The notes under the pieces were generated by a model. That model was not told the origin of the DNA. It was given only the letters and a program-made list of their open reading frames with translations, and searched no databases. The position numbers and the translations under genes were made by a program. This document shows positions 10,803-22,818 of a DNA stretch of 64,000 bases, in pieces. Origin of the DNA: Synaphobranchus kaupii (taxonomy: Eukaryota > Chordata > Actinopteri > Anguilliformes > Synaphobranchidae); NCBI GenBank assembly GCA_029718625.1, contig CM056380.1, forward strand, positions 40,325,569 through 40,389,568, in the 5' to 3' direction. Within the stretch, counting starts at the first letter, position 1, and each line of letters begins with the position of its first letter.

Positions 10803-10918
10803 TTTTCTTCTCCCTGTTTCCTCTCCTTCTCGCTGTTTTCCAGGCAGCTCTGTCTCTCGTTCAGTTCCCCCAGGAGTGAGGTCACCTGGGCCTTTAGAGC
10901 TTCGCTGTCCTTAACAAG
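10803..10918 (-). CDS. ikbkg: ikbkg coding exon 7 (human exon 4 counterpart, residues 283-320)
   Basis: The 116-nt exon has acceptor GTTACACAG and donor GTAAGC, phase 0 to 2. It encodes LVKDSEALKAQVTSLLGELN followed by a charged helix ending in GEE. KAQVTSLLGEL is shared exactly with mammalian NEMO. As I recall, the human exon 4 is 119 nt with the same phases, so this one is a single codon shorter. Its donor is copied in every unit of the 50-bp array that follows. Confidence 0.92.
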
Positions 10919-11149
10919 CTGTGTAACACACCACAGACAGGACAGCCTACATGATGAAGTGTGCACACTGCCAGAACCACACTTCCCAGAAGGCAGTGGG
11001 GTGTTAACTGGTGTTCTGTAGTGCTGAATTATATAATGCATTGCTGGGCTTCCCAAACTCAGACCAAGGGTACAGCCCTGTGTGTGAGTTTATTGTTAAT
11101 CTAATGAGCTGTTAATGTAGCTGTAGCCTGCAAATGGGACATGTGTATG

Positions 11150-11226
11150 TGCATATGCATGTGTGAGCGGGTGTGTGTGTGAGCGGGTGTGTGTGTGTGT
11201 GTGTGCGTGTGTGTGCGTGTGTGAGC

Positions 11227-11289
<63 letters not shown>

Positions 11290-11530
11290 CATGTGTATGT
11301 GCATATGCGTGTGTGAGCGGGTGGGTATGTGTGTGTGTGTGTGCGTGTGTCTGTGTGTGTGTGTGTCTCTCTGTGTGTGTGTGTGTGTGTGTGCGCGTGT
11401 GTGAGCGGGTGTGTGTGTGTGTGTGTGTGCATGTGTATGTGCATATGCGTGTGTGAGCGGGTGTGTATGTGTGTGTGTGCGTGTGTGTGTGTGTGTGCGT
11501 GTGTGTGTGCATATGCGTGTGTGAGCGGGT

Positions 11531-11574
<44 letters not shown>

Positions 11575-11592
11575 ACACACGCATGCATGGTG
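11150..11592. repeat. long compound GT/CA microsatellite at an ikbkg donor
   Basis: About 440 bp of (GT)n with interspersed GCGTGTGTGAGCGGGTGT and GCATATGCGT blocks. It starts about 4 bases into the intron after the exon at 11596-11698. Alternating purine-pyrimidine DNA like this can adopt Z-form. Confidence 0.95.
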
Positions 11593-11595
11593 TAC

Positions 11596-11698
11596 CTGTG
11601 CGAAATCCTTCTCTCTTTGCTTTAGCAGGGCTTCTGTTCTGTCTCTCTGAACTGTGCTCTTCTGAAGGCAATCCAACTTCTCCTGTAAGTCTCGATAC
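11596..11698 (-). CDS. ikbkg: ikbkg coding exon 6 (residues 248-282), coiled coil
   Basis: The 103-nt exon has acceptor GCTATAACAG and donor GTACAC, phase 2 to 0. It encodes RYRDLQEKLDCLQKSTVQRD and ends KQREKDFAQ. With the two preceding exons it forms the rest of the cassette absent from human IKBKG. The following intron starts at once with a long CA/GT microsatellite, and the acceptor is duplicated in tandem upstream. Confidence 0.82.
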
Positions 11699-11699
11699 C

Positions 11700-11800
11700 T
11701 GTTATAGCAGAGGCACATAGCATGACACATAGCTCTGAACACCTGTTATAGCAGAGGCACATAGCATGACACATAGCTCTGAACACCTGTTATAGCAGCC
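11700..11800. repeat. 44-bp duplication containing an ikbkg acceptor
   Basis: Two full units plus a partial one. On the minus strand each ends GCTATAACAGGT, the acceptor sequence of the exon at 11596-11698. Two decoy acceptors therefore lie 44 and 88 bases upstream of the real one. Confidence 0.88.
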
Positions 11801-11849
11801 CTACAATCTCAGCTTTTCACTCCCGTCTCATGCAACATCAAAAGGCATA

Positions 11850-13845
11850 TAGTACAACAATAGTACACACTGAACCATCCTCTCTCCCCAAAGAGCTGTT
11901 ACACTAGCTACACCAGTAACATCCTAAAAATAGTACACACTAAACCATCCTCTCTCCCCAAAGAGCTGTTACACTAGCTACACCAGTAACATCCTAACAA
12001 TAGTACACGCTAAACCATCCTCTCTCCCCAAAGAGCTGTTACACTAGCTACACCAGTAACATCCTAACAATAGTACACACTAAACCATCCTCTCTCCCCA
12101 AAGAGCTGTTCCACTAGCTACACCAGTAACATCCTAACAATAGTACACACTAAACCATCCTCTCTCCCCAAAGAGCTGTTCCACTAGCTACACCAGTAAC
12201 ATCCTAACAATAATACACACTAAACCATCCTCTCTCCCCAAAGAGCTGTTACACTAGCTACACCAGTAACATCCTAACAATAGTACACACTAAACCATCC
12301 TCTCTCCCCAAAGAGCTGTTACACTAGCTACACCAGTAATATCCTAACAATAGTACACACTGAACCATCCTCTCCCCAAAGAGCTGTTACACTAGCTACA
12401 CCAGTAACATCCTAACAATAGTACACACTAAACCATCCTCTCTCCCGAAAGAGCTGTTACACTAGCTACACCAGTAACATCCTAACAATAGTACACACTA
12501 AACCATCCTCTCTCCCCAAAGAGGTGTTACACTAGCTACACCAGTAACATCCTAACAATAGTACACACTAAACCATCCTCTCTCCCCAAAGAGCTGTTAC
12601 ACTAGCTACACCAGTAACATCCTAACAATAGTACACACTAAACCATCCTCTCTCCCCAAAGAGCTGTTACACTAGCTACACCAGTAACATCCTAACAATA
12701 ATACACACTGAACCATCCTCTCTCCCCAAAGAGCTGTTACACTAGCTACACCAGTAACATCCTAACAATAGTACACACTGAACCATCCTCTCTCCCCAAA
12801 GAGCTGTTACACTAGCTACACCAGTAACATCCTAACAATAGTACACACTAAACCATCCTCTCTCCCCAAAGAGCTGTTACACTAGCTACACCAGTAACAT
12901 CCTAACAATAGTACACACTGAACCATCCTCTCTCCCCAAAGAGCTGTTACACTAGCTACACCAGTATCATCCTAACAATAATACACACTGAACCATCCTC
13001 TCTCCCCAAAGAGCTGTTACACTAGCTACACCAGTATCATCCTAACAATAGTACACACTGAACCATCCTCTCTCCCCAAAGAGGTTACACTAGCTACACC
13101 AGTAACATCCTAACAATAGTACACACTAAACCATCCTCTCTCCCCAAAGAGCTGAACATTACACTAGCTACACCAGTAACATCCTAACAATAGTACACAC
13201 TAAACCATCCTCTCTCCCCAAAGAGCTGTTACACTAGATACACCAGTAACATCCTAACAATAGTACACACTAAACCATCCTCTCCCCCAAAGAGCTGTTA
13301 CACTAGCTACACCAGTAACATCCTAACAATAGTACACACTGAACCATCCTTTCTCCCCAAAGAGCTGTTACACTAGCTACACCAGTAACATCCTAACAAT
13401 AGTACACACTAAACCATCCTCTCTCCCCAAAGAGCTGTTACACTAGCTACACCTGTAACATCCTAACAATAATACACACTAAACCATCCTCTCTCCCCAA
13501 AGAGCTGTTACACTAGCTACACCAGTAACATCCTAACAATAATACACACTAAACCATCCTCTCTCCCCAAAGAGCTGTTACACTAGCTACACCAGTAACA
13601 TCCTAACAATAATACACACTGAACCATCCTCTCTCCCCAAAGAGCTGTTACACTAGCTACACCAGTAACATCCTAACAATAATACACACTAAACCATCCT
13701 CTCTCCCCAAAGAGCTGTTACACTAGCTACACCAGTAACATCCTAACAATAGTACACACTAAACCATCCTCTCTCCCCAAAGAGCTGTTACACTAGCTAC
13801 ACCAGTAACATCCTAACAATAGTACATACTGAACCATCCTCTCGG
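11850..13845. repeat. 70-bp minisatellite, about 28 copies
   Basis: The unit contains AATAGTACACACTAAACCAT, CCTCTCTCCCCAAAGAGCTG and TTACACTAGCTACACCAGTA. Copies are over 95 percent identical, with a few 1-3 base indels. It fills much of the intron between the exons at 11596-11698 and 14640-14687. Confidence 0.96.
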
Positions 13846-13899
13846 GCCTCTCAGGACAATTTTTGTGCGACTTCAGTGCGATTCACCAACATCGGGCTA

Positions 13900-14610
13900 C
13901 TCAAACCCAGAAGTGAAAAATAGACAACACGGCGGGCGTTCTATGTGACTAAAACTGAAACATGGCGGGCGTTCTATGTGAATAAAACTGAAAACACGGC
14001 GGGCGTTCTATGTGACTAAAACTGAAAACATGGCGGGCGTTCTATGTGAATAAAACTGAAAACATGGCGGGCGTTCTATGTGAATAAAACTGAAAACATG
14101 GCGGGCGTTCTATGTGAATAAAACTAAAAACATGGCGGGCGTTCTATGTGAATAAAACTGAAAACATGGCGGCGTTCTATGTGAATAAAACCAAAAACAT
14201 GGTGGGCGTTCTTTGTGAATAAAACTGAAATCATGGCGGGCGTTCTATGAATAAAACTGAAAACATGGCGGGCGTTCTATGAATAAAACTGAAATCATGG
14301 CGGGCGTTCTATGAATAAAACTGAAATCATGGCGGGCGTTCTATGTGAATAAAACTGAAAACACGGCGGGCGTTCTTTGTGAATAAAACTGAAACATGGT
14401 GGGCGTTCTATGAATAAAACTGAAAACATGGTGGGCGTTCTATGAATAAAACTGAAACATGGTGGGCGTTCTATGAATAAAACTGAAACATGGTGGGCGT
14501 TCTATGAATAAAACTGAAAACACGGCGGGCGTTCTATGAATAAAACTGAAATCATGGCGGGCGTTCTATGTGAATAAAACTGAAAAGATGGCGGGCGTTC
14601 TTTAGACCGT
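13900..14610. repeat. 34-bp minisatellite with length variants, about 22 copies
   Basis: The unit is about AAAACATGGCGGGCGTTCTA plus TGTGAATAAAACTG. Shorter forms lack TGTG or an A. It ends about 30 bases from the micro-exon at 14640. Confidence 0.95.
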
Positions 14611-14639
14611 TTGACAGTAAAGGTCCCAGGCTTGATTAC

Positions 14640-14687
14640 CTGCACTGTGTGGCTTGTAACTGCTCAGTCAGCCGTGCCAGAGTAGAG
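14640..14687 (-). CDS. ikbkg: ikbkg micro-exon (coding exon 5, residues 232-248)
   Basis: This 48-nt exon has acceptor CTTCTCTTAG and donor GTAATC. It enters needing one base and leaves with two, in phase with both neighbours. The peptide is STLARLTEQLQATQC, a continuation of the coiled coil. It sits as a small unique island between a 34-bp array and a 6.3-kb 29-bp array. It is too short to be found by ORF length; the phase match on both sides and the coiled-coil character are the evidence. Confidence 0.75.
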
Positions 14688-14739
14688 CTAAGAGAAGAAA
14701 AGGGAAAAAGCGAAAGACAAGAAGCAGAGAAAGGATGAG

Positions 14740-17700
14740 GATGCGACTCTCATAGCCGCTATAGCCAGAATACGCCTCTCACAGCTGCTATAGCCAGAAT
14801 ACGCCTCTCACAGCCGCTATAGCCAGAATACGCCTCTCACAGCCGCTATAGCCAGAATACGCCTCTCACAGCCGCTATAGCCAGAATACGCCTCTCATAG
14901 CCGCTATAGCCAGAATACGCCTCTCATAGCCGCTATAGCCAGAATACACCTCTCATAGCCGCTATAGCCAGAATACGCCTCTCATAGCCGCTATAGCCAG
15001 AATACGGCTCTCATAGCCGCTATAGCCAGAATACGCCTCTCATAGCCACTATAGCCAGAATACGCCTCTCATAGCCGCTATAGCCAGAATACGCCTCTCA
15101 TAGCCGCTATAGCCAGAATACGCCTCTCATAGCCGCTATAGCCAGAATACGCCTCTCATAGGCGCTATAGCCAGAATACGCCTCTCATAGCCGCTATAGC
15201 CAGAATACACCTCTCATAGCCGCTATAGCCAGAATACGCCTCTCATAGCCGCTATAGCCAGAATACGCCTCTCATAGCCGCTATAGCCAGAATACGCCTC
15301 TCATAGCCGCTATAGCCAGAATACGCCTCTCATAGCCGCTATAGCCAGAATACGCCTCTCATAGCCGCTATAGCCAGAATACGCCTCTCATAGCCGCTAT
15401 AGCCAGAATACGCCTCTCACAGCCGCTATAGCCAGAATACGCCTCTCATAGCCGCTATAGCCAGAATACGCCTCTCATAGCCGCTATAGCCAGAATACGC
15501 CTCTCATAGCCGCTATAGCCAGAATACACCTCTCATAGCCGCTATAGCCAGAATACGCCTCTCATAGCCGCTATAGCCAGAATACACCTCTCATAGCCGC
15601 TATAGCCAGAATACGCCTCTCATAGCGGCCATAGCCAGAATACGCCTCTCATAGCCGCTATAGCCAGAATACGCCTCTCATAGCCGCTATAGCCAGAATA
15701 CGCCTCTCATAGCCGCTATAGCCAGAATACGCCTCTCATAGCCGCTATAGCCAGAATACGCCTCTCATAGCGGCCATAGCCAGAATACGCCTCTCATAGC
15801 CGCTATAGCCAGAATACGCCTCTCATAGCCGCTATAGCCAGAATACACCTCTCATAGCCGCTATAGCCAGAATACGCCTCTCATAGCCGCTATAGCCAGA
15901 ATACACCTCTCATAGCCGCTATAGCCAGAATACACCTCTCATAGCCGCTATAGCCAGAATACGCCTCCCATAGCCGCTATAGCCAGAATACGCCTCTCAT
16001 AGCCGCTATAGCCAGAATACGCCTCCCATAGCCGCTATAGCCAGAATACGCCTCTCATAGCCGCTATAGCCAGAATACGCCTCTCATAGCCGCTATAGCC
16101 AGAATATGCCTCTCATAGCCGCTATAGCCAGAATACGCCTCCCATAGCCGCTATAGCCAGAATACGCCTCTCATAGCCGCTATAGCCAGAATACGCCTCT
16201 CATAGCCGCTATAGCCAGAATACGCCTCTCACAGCCGCTATAGCCAGAATACGCCTCTCATAGCCGCTATAGCCAGAATACGCCTCTCATAGCCGCTATA
16301 GCCAGAATACGCCTCTCATAGCCGCTATAGCCAGAATACGCCTCTCATAGCCGCTATAGCCAGAATACGCCTCTCATAGCCGCTATAGCCAGAATACGCC
16401 TCTCATAGCCGCTATAGCCAGAATACGCCTCTCATAGCCGCTATAGCCAGAATACACCTCTCATAGCCGCTATAGCCAGAATACGCCTCTCATAGCCGCC
16501 ACAGCCAGAATACACCTCTCATAGCCGCTATAGCCAGAATACGCCTCTCATAGCCGCCATAGCCAGAATACGCCTCTCACAGCCGCTATAGCCAGAATAC
16601 TCCTCTCATAGCCGCTATAGCCAGAATACGCCTCTCATAGCCGCTATAGCCAGAATACGCCTCTCACAGCGGCCATAGCCAGAATACGCCTCTCACAGCC
16701 GCTATAGCCAGAATACGCCTCTCATAGCCGCTATAGCCAGAATACGCCTCTCATAGCGGCCATAGCCAGAATACGCCTCTCACAGCGGCCATAGCCAGAA
16801 TACGCCTCTCACAGCGGCCATAGCCAGAATACGCCTCTCATAGCCGCTATAGCCAGAATACGCCTCTCACAGCCGCTATAGCCAGAATACGCCTCTCATA
16901 GCCGCTATAGCCAGAATACGCCTCTCACAGCCGCTATAGCCAGAATACGCCTCTCACAGCGGCCATAGCCAGAATACGCCTCTCACAGCCGCTATAGCCA
17001 GAATACGCCTCTCACAGCCGCTATAGCCAGAATACGCCTCTCACAGCCGCTATAGCCAGAATACGCCTCTCATAGCCGCTATAGCCAGAATACGCCTCTC
17101 ATAGCCGCTATAGCCAGAATACGCCTCTCATAGCCGCTATAGCCAGAATACGCCACTCATAGCGGCCATAGCCAGAATACGCATCTCACAGCCGCTATAG
17201 CCAGAATACGCCTCTCACAGCCGCTATAGCCAGAATACGCATCTCACAGCCGCTATAGCCAGAATACACCTCTCACAGCCGCTATAGCCAGAATATGCCT
17301 CTCACAGCCGCTATAGCCAGAATACGCCTCTCATAGCCGCTATAGCCAGAATACGCCTCTCATAGCCGCTATAGCCAGAATACGCCTCTCATAGCCGCTA
17401 TAGCCAGAATACGCCACTCATAGCGGCCATAGCCAGAATACGCATCTCACAGCCGCTATAGCCAGAATACGCCTCTCACAGCCGCCATAGCCAGAATACG
17501 CCTCTCATAGCGGCCATAGCCAGAATACGCCTCTCACAGCCGCTATAGCCAGAATACGCCTCTCACAGCGGCCATAGCCAGAATACACCTCTCACAGCGG
17601 CCATAGCCAGAATACACCTCTCACAGCGGCCATAGCCAGAATACGCATCTCACAGCCGCTATAGCCAGAATACGCCTCTCACAGCCGCTATAGCCAGAAT

Positions 17701-20700
17701 ACGCCTCTCACAGCCGCTATAGCCAGAATACGCCTCTCATAGCCGCTATAGCCAGAATACGCCTCTCACAGCCGCTATAGCCAGAATACGCCTCTCACAG
17801 CGGCCATAGCCAGAATACACCTCTCACAGCGGCCATAGCCAGAATACGCATCTCACAGCCGCTATAGCCAGAATACGCCTCTCACAGCGGCCATAGCCAG
17901 AATACACCTCTCACAGCGGCCATAGCCAGAATACGCATCTCACAGCCGCTATAGCCAGAATACGCCTCTCATAGCCGCTATAGCCAGAATACGCCTCTCA
18001 TAGCCGCTATAGCCAGAATACACCTCTCATAGCCGCTATAGCCAGAATACGCCTCTCATAGCCGCTATAGCCAGAATACGCCTCTCATAGCCGCTATAGC
18101 CAGAATACGCCTCTCATAGCCGCCATAGCCAGAATACGCCTCTCATAGCGGCCATAGCCAGAATACGCCTCTCATAGCGGCCATAGCCAGAATACGCCTC
18201 TCATAGCCGCTATAGCCAGAATACGCCTCTCATAGCCGCTATAGCCAGAATACGCCTCTCACAGCGGCCATAGCCAGAATACGCATCTCACAGCCGCTAT
18301 AGCCAGAATACGCCTCTCACAGCCGCTATAGCCAGAATACGCCTCTCACAGCCGCTATAGCCAGAATACGCCTCTCATAGCCGCTATAGCCAGAATACGC
18401 CTCTCACAGCCGCTATAGCCAGAATACGCCTCTCACAGCGGCCATAGCCAGAATACACCTCTCACAGCGGCCATAGCCAGAATACGCCTCTCACAGCGGC
18501 CATAGCCAGAATACGCCTCTCATAGCCGCTATAGCCAGAATACGCCTCTCACAGCCGCTATAGCCAGAATACGCCTCTCACAGCGGCCATAGCCAGAATA
18601 CACCTCTCACAGCGGCCATAGCCAGAATACGCCTCTCACAGCGGCCATAGCCAGAATACGCCTCTCACAGCGGCCATAGCCAGAATACGCATCTCACAGC
18701 CGCTATAGCCAGAATACGCCTCTCACAGCCGCTATAGCCAGAATACGCATCTCACAGCCGCTATAGCCAGAATACACCTCTCACAGCCGCTATAGCCAGA
18801 ATACGCCTCTCATAGCCGCTATAGCCAGAATACGCCTCTCATAGCCGCTATAGCCAGAATACGCCTCTCATAGCCGCTATAGCCAGAATACGCCACTCAT
18901 AGCGGCCATAGCCAGAATACGCATCTCACAGCCGCTATAGCCAGAATACGCCTCTCACAGCCGCCATAGCCAGAATACGCCTCTCATAGCGGCCATAGCC
19001 AGAATACGCCTCTCACAGCCGCTATAGCCAGAATACGCATCTCACAGCCGCTATAGCCAGAATACGCCTCTCACAGCCGCTATAGCCAGAATACGCCTCT
19101 CACAGTCGCTATAGCCAGAATACGCCTCTCATAGCCGCTATAGCCAGAATACGCCTCTCACAGCCGCTATAGCCAGAATACGCCTCTCACAGCGGCCATA
19201 GCCAGAATACACCTCTCACAGCGGCCATAGCCAGAATACGCATCTCACAGCCGCTATAGCCAGAATACGCCTCTCACAGCGGCCATAGCCAGAATACACC
19301 TCTCACAGCGGCCATAGCCAGAATACGCATCTCACAGCCGCTATAGCCAGAATACGCCTCTCATAGCCGCTATAGCCAGAATACGCCTCTCATAGCCGCT
19401 ATAGCCAGAATACACCTCTCATAGCCGCTATAGCCAGAATACGCCTCTCATAGCCGCTATAGCCAGAATACGCCTCTCATAGCCGCTATAGCCAGAATAC
19501 GCCTCTCATAGCCGCCATAGCCAGAATACGCCTCTCATAGCGGCCATAGCCAGAATACGCCTCTCATAGCGGCCATAGCCAGAATACGCCTCTCATAGCC
19601 GCTATAGCCAGAATACGCCTCTCACAGCGGCCATAGCCAGAATACGCATCTCACAGCCGCTATAGCCAGAATACGCCTCTCACAGCCGCTATAGCCAGAA
19701 TACGCCTCTCACAGCCGCTATAGCCAGAATACGCCTCTCATAGCCGCTATAGCCAGAATACGCCTCTCACAGCCGCTATAGCCAGAATACGCCTCTCACA
19801 GCGGCCATAGCCAGAATACACCTCTCACAGCGGCCATAGCCAGAATACGCCTCTCACAGCGGCCATAGCCAGAATACACCTCTCATAGCCGCTATAGCCA
19901 GAATACGCCTCTCACAGCCGCTATAGCCAGAATACGCCTCTCATAGCCGCTATAGCCAGAATACGCCTCTCACAGCGGCCATAGCCAGAATACACCTCTC
20001 ACAGCGGCCATAGCCAGAATACGCCTCTCACAGCGGCCATAGCCAGAATACGCCTCTCACAGCGGCCATAGCCAGAATACGCCTCTCACAGCCGCTATAG
20101 CCAGAATACGCCTCTCACAGCGGCCATAGCCAGAATACGCCTCTCATAGCCGCTATAGCCAGAATACGCATCTCACAGCCGCTATAGCCAGAATACGCGT
20201 CTCACAGCGGCCATAGCCAGAATACACCTCTCACAGCGGCCATAGCCAGAATACGCCTCTCACAGCGGCCATAGCCAGAATACGCCTCTCACTGCGGCCA
20301 TAGCCAGAATACGCCTCTCACAGCCGCTATAGCCAGAATACGCCTCTCACAGCGGCCATAGCCAGAATACGCATCTCACAGCCGCTATAGCCAGAATACG
20401 CCTCTCACAGCGGCCATAGCCAGAATACGCCTCTCACAGCGGCCATAGCCAGAATACGCCTCTCACAGCGGCCATAGCCAGATTACGCCTCTCACTGCGG
20501 CCATAGCCAGAATACACCTCTCACAGCGGCCATAGCCAGAATACGCCTCTCACAGCGGCCATAGCCAGAATACACCTCTCACAGCGGCCATAGCCAGAAT
20601 ACGCCTCTCACAGCGGCCATAGCCAGAATACGCCTCTCACAGCGGCCATAGCCAGAATACGCCTCTCACAGCGGCCATAGCCAGAATACGCCTCTCACAG

Positions 20701-21078
20701 CCGCTATAGCCAGAATACGCCTCTCATAGCGGCCATAGCCAGAATACACCTCTCACAGCGGCCATAGCCAGAATACACCTCTCATAGCCGCTATAGCCAG
20801 AATACGCCTCTCACAGCCGCTATAGCCAGAATACGCCTCTCATAGCGGCCATAGCCAGAATACGCCTCTCACAGCCGCTATAGCCAGAATACGCCTCTCA
20901 CAGCCGCTATAGCCAGAATACGCCTCTCACAGCCGCTATAGCCAGAATACGCCTCTCACAGCCGCTATAGCCAGAATACGCCTCTCATAGCCGCTATAGC
21001 CAGAATACGCCTCTCATAGCCGCTATAGCCAGAATACGCCTCTCATAGCCGCCATAGCCAGAATACGCCTCTCACAGG
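14740..21078. repeat. 29-bp minisatellite, about 218 copies (6.3 kb)
   Basis: The unit is CGCCTCTCATAGCCGCTATA plus GCCAGAATA. Recurrent variants exchange CGCTATAG for GGCCATAG, ATAGCC for ACAGCC, and CGCCTC for CACCTC or CGCATC. The right half is richer in the GGCCATAG form. The same order of variants recurs about 1.4 kb apart (for example from 17934 and from 19326), showing higher-order duplication. It occupies nearly the whole intron between two ikbkg exons. Confidence 0.97.
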
Positions 21079-21305
21079 ATGGCGCACGCTTCAGGGGCCG
21101 GTAGCACACGCTTCAGGGGCCCGTAGCACACGCTAGTCTGTGTGCTCTCAATTTACTAAGGATGGGGTTTCAACAGGACAGCCCGATTACTGTAATTTAG
21201 CATTCCAGACTGCGAAATAATGTAAAAAAATGTTGGAAAATAGGAGAGCCAGGCCAGATTAAGACAAACAGGAGGAGACAGAGTGATTCCAGAGACGTGC
21301 AGTAC

Positions 21306-21367
21306 CTGTCAGAGCCACTGGGGTGCGATGCTGAGCGCTGGGGAGTCTCCTCCATCACACTGGAACC
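21306..21367 (-). CDS. ikbkg: ikbkg coding exon 4 (residues 212-232)
   Basis: The 62-nt exon runs from phase 0 to phase 2. The acceptor is TTCCCCCTCAG and the donor is GTACTG. It encodes GSSVMEETPQRSASHPSGSD, a short polar linker. The GSS start at the end of a coiled coil matches the place in optineurin where the LC3-interacting segment sits, but no aromatic LIR core is visible here. The next exon completes the split serine codon in frame, which supports the boundaries. Confidence 0.75.
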
Positions 21368-21379
21368 CTGAGGGGGAAA

Positions 21380-21875
21380 TGAACAGAACCATGCACGTAC
21401 AAACACAGACGCAGTAAATATACCATCGCAAACCCTCTACCAATAATGACTAATTATTTATACTGGACCTTCAAGTTATTTGTAGCCAAAAGTGCTTCAC
21501 AGAAAATATAAAAGAGATACAAAGATATAGTTGAAAAAAGTTCCAAAATAAAGACGGAGTAAAATATAAAGGAGAACTACTCATATTAGTTCATATTAGA
21601 AAATACTCAAATTAAAATCAACAAAAATCAACTGAAAGGGAATGCAAAAACATGGTTTCAATTGACTTTATAAAAACTAGCAACTGTTGGTGCCTCTGAT
21701 CTGCTAAGGGAAGCACTCAGGCCTTATTTCGGGTAATAGTCTTGCAGGACAGTGAAGAGATAAAAGCACTCAGGCCTTATTTTGGGCAATAGTCTTGCAG
21801 GACCATTTTTGAGTCATTGTAATTTTTCTCCTTTTCTTAAATTGGTGTCCAACGTGGGGCTGAACATGCCAAATA
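21380..21875. other. ikbkg intron with a dispersed repeat fragment
   Basis: Bases 21455-21510 contain TTATACTGGACCTTCAAGTT and AAAAGTGCTTCACAG, a dispersed-repeat tail. A 50-60 base block containing GCACTCAGGCCTTATTT is duplicated at about 21712 and 21767. No gene is seen. Confidence 0.5.
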
Positions 21876-21879
21876 CCCA

Positions 21880-22798
21880 CCATGACCATGTGTAGGGTTA
21901 GGGTTACCATGACGATGTGTAGGGTTAGGGTTACCATGACGATGCGTAGGGTTAGGGTTACCGTGACAATGCGTAGGGTTAGGGTTACCGTGACGATGCG
22001 TAGGGTTAGGGTTACCGTGACGATGCGTAGGGTTAGGGTTACCGTGACGATGCGTAGGGTTAGGGTTACCGTGAAGATGCGTAGGGTCAGGGTTACCGTG
22101 ACGATGTGTAGGGTCAGGGTTACCGTGACGATGTGTAGGGTCAGGGTTACCGTGACGATGTGTAGGGTCAGGGTTATCGTGACGATGTGTAGGGTTAGGG
22201 GTTACCGTGACGATGCGTAGGGTTAGGGTTACCGTGACGATGCGTAGGGTTGGGATTACCGTGACGATGCGTAGGGTTAGGGTTACCGTGACGATGTGTA
22301 GGGTTAGGGTTACCGTGACCATGTGTAGGGTTAGGGTTACCGTGACCATGCGTAGGGTTAGGGTTACCGTGACGATGCGTAGGGTTAGGGTTACCGTGAC
22401 GATGTGTAGGGTTAGGGTTACCGTGACGATGTGTAGGGTTAGGGTTACCGTGATGATGCGTAGGGTTAGGGTTACCGTGACGATGCGTAGGGTTAGGGTT
22501 ACCGTGACGATGTGTAGGGTTAGGGTTACCGTGACGATGTGTAGGGTTAGGGTTACCGTGACGATGTGTAGGGTTAGGGTTACCGTGACGATGCGTAGGG
22601 TTAGGGTTACCGTGACGATGCGTAGGGTTAGGGTTACCGTGACGATGCGTAGGGTTAGGGTTAACGTGACGATGCGTAGGGTTAGGGTTACCATGACGAT
22701 GCGTAGGGTTAGGGTTACCGCGACGATGCGTAGGGTTAGGGTTACCGTGACGATGCGTAGGGTTAGGGTTACCGTGACGATGTGTAGGGTTAGGGTTA
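21880..22798. repeat. 27-bp telomere-like minisatellite, about 34 copies
   Basis: The unit GTAGGGTTAGGGTTACCGTG plus ACGATGC contains two vertebrate telomere hexamers in register. It starts about 20 bases into the intron after the exon at 22819-23004. On the minus strand each unit offers GGTAACCC, similar to the real donor GGTAACTG. Confidence 0.96.
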
Positions 22799-22818
22799 GG
22801 TGGGAGTCGTGCAGTTAC

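Noticed and set aside
14740..21078. CRISPR-like direct repeats of 29 bp
   Set aside because: The units are directly adjacent with no spacers, and the DNA is a vertebrate intron. It is a minisatellite.
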